Below are positions 7,198-7,233 of a DNA stretch of 7,233 nucleotides, one piece after another; within the stretch, counting starts at the first letter, position 1, and every line of letters starts with the position of its first letter. Origin of the DNA: Saprospiraceae bacterium (GTDB taxonomy: Bacteria > Bacteroidota > Bacteroidia > Chitinophagales > Saprospiraceae). The stretch spans positions 1-7,233 of the forward strand of contig JALVCY010000626.1 in NCBI GenBank assembly GCA_027009605.1, in the 5' to 3' direction. The position numbers and the translations under genes were made by a program. The notes beneath the pieces are model-generated. The model was not told the DNA's origin and made no database searches. It saw nothing but the letters and a program-made list of their open reading frames with translations.

Positions 7198-7233
7198 GAA
7201 AAAATTTTAGCAAAAACAGGCGCAAAAAGGGCA

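Larger units (their letters stand above)
6890..7233. other. Non-coding region upstream of the T9SS module
   Basis: This 344-bp stretch has no supported gene. Nearest the operon it holds the candidate promoter and a leader with an imperfect hairpin (GGCCT at 6949-6953 pairing AGGCC at 6961-6965 around a 7-nt loop). Farther out are GGAGCA (7086-7091) complementary to TGCTCC (7122-7127), an A/T-rich hairpin (7126-7148) and a perfect palindrome (7166-7197). Several inverted repeats within 120 bp suggest mobile or repetitive intergenic DNA rather than a protein gene. No reading frame here has family-like features. Confidence 0.5.

Overview
The window looks like chromosomal DNA of a marine- or sludge-type Bacteroidota, most likely near the Saprospiria. 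The reasons are the type IX secretion (T9SS) protein families, A/T-rich leaders without Shine-Dalgarno sequences, moderate GC, and an exported protein with an Ig-like repeat of the kind common in Saprospiraceae. The taxon is inferred from protein style only. All four supported genes lie on the minus strand, so transcription runs from high to low coordinates.

Layout in transcription order. 7233-6890 is non-coding and holds a perfect 32-bp palindrome (7166-7197), a smaller hairpin (7126-7148) and a candidate Bacteroidota-type promoter (6978-7009). 6889-5996 encodes a small secreted protein ending in a gliding-motility-associated (type B) T9SS sorting domain. 5921-4914 encodes a PorP/SprF-family outer-membrane protein. 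4853-2397 encodes a PorE-like OmpA-family protein: TPR, PD40 beta-propeller, two carboxypeptidase-regulatory-like domains and a peptidoglycan-binding OmpA domain. The spacings are 74 and 60 bp, and a strong intrinsic terminator (2339-2374) follows the third gene, so these three probably form one operon. 2117-2338 is non-coding. 2116 to the window edge is an open, C-terminally truncated gene for a secreted LTD / chitobiase-C-like / CotH-kinase-like protein.

The three-gene unit reads as a self-contained export module: a cargo with a type B C-terminal domain, an SprF-like partner of the sort that type B cargo needs, and a periplasmic protein that could tie the PorP ring to peptidoglycan. The CotH-like gene is a separate transcription unit. 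Its product is exported by Sec and may be another T9SS substrate, but its C-terminus is outside the window.

No rRNA, tRNA, CRISPR array, transposase or phage gene was found. The gene families are all known. The less ordinary points are the compact cargo-PorP-PorE arrangement, a matched cysteine pattern in the two regulatory-like domains, the non-lipoprotein signal peptide of the PorE-like protein, and the REP-like palindrome.
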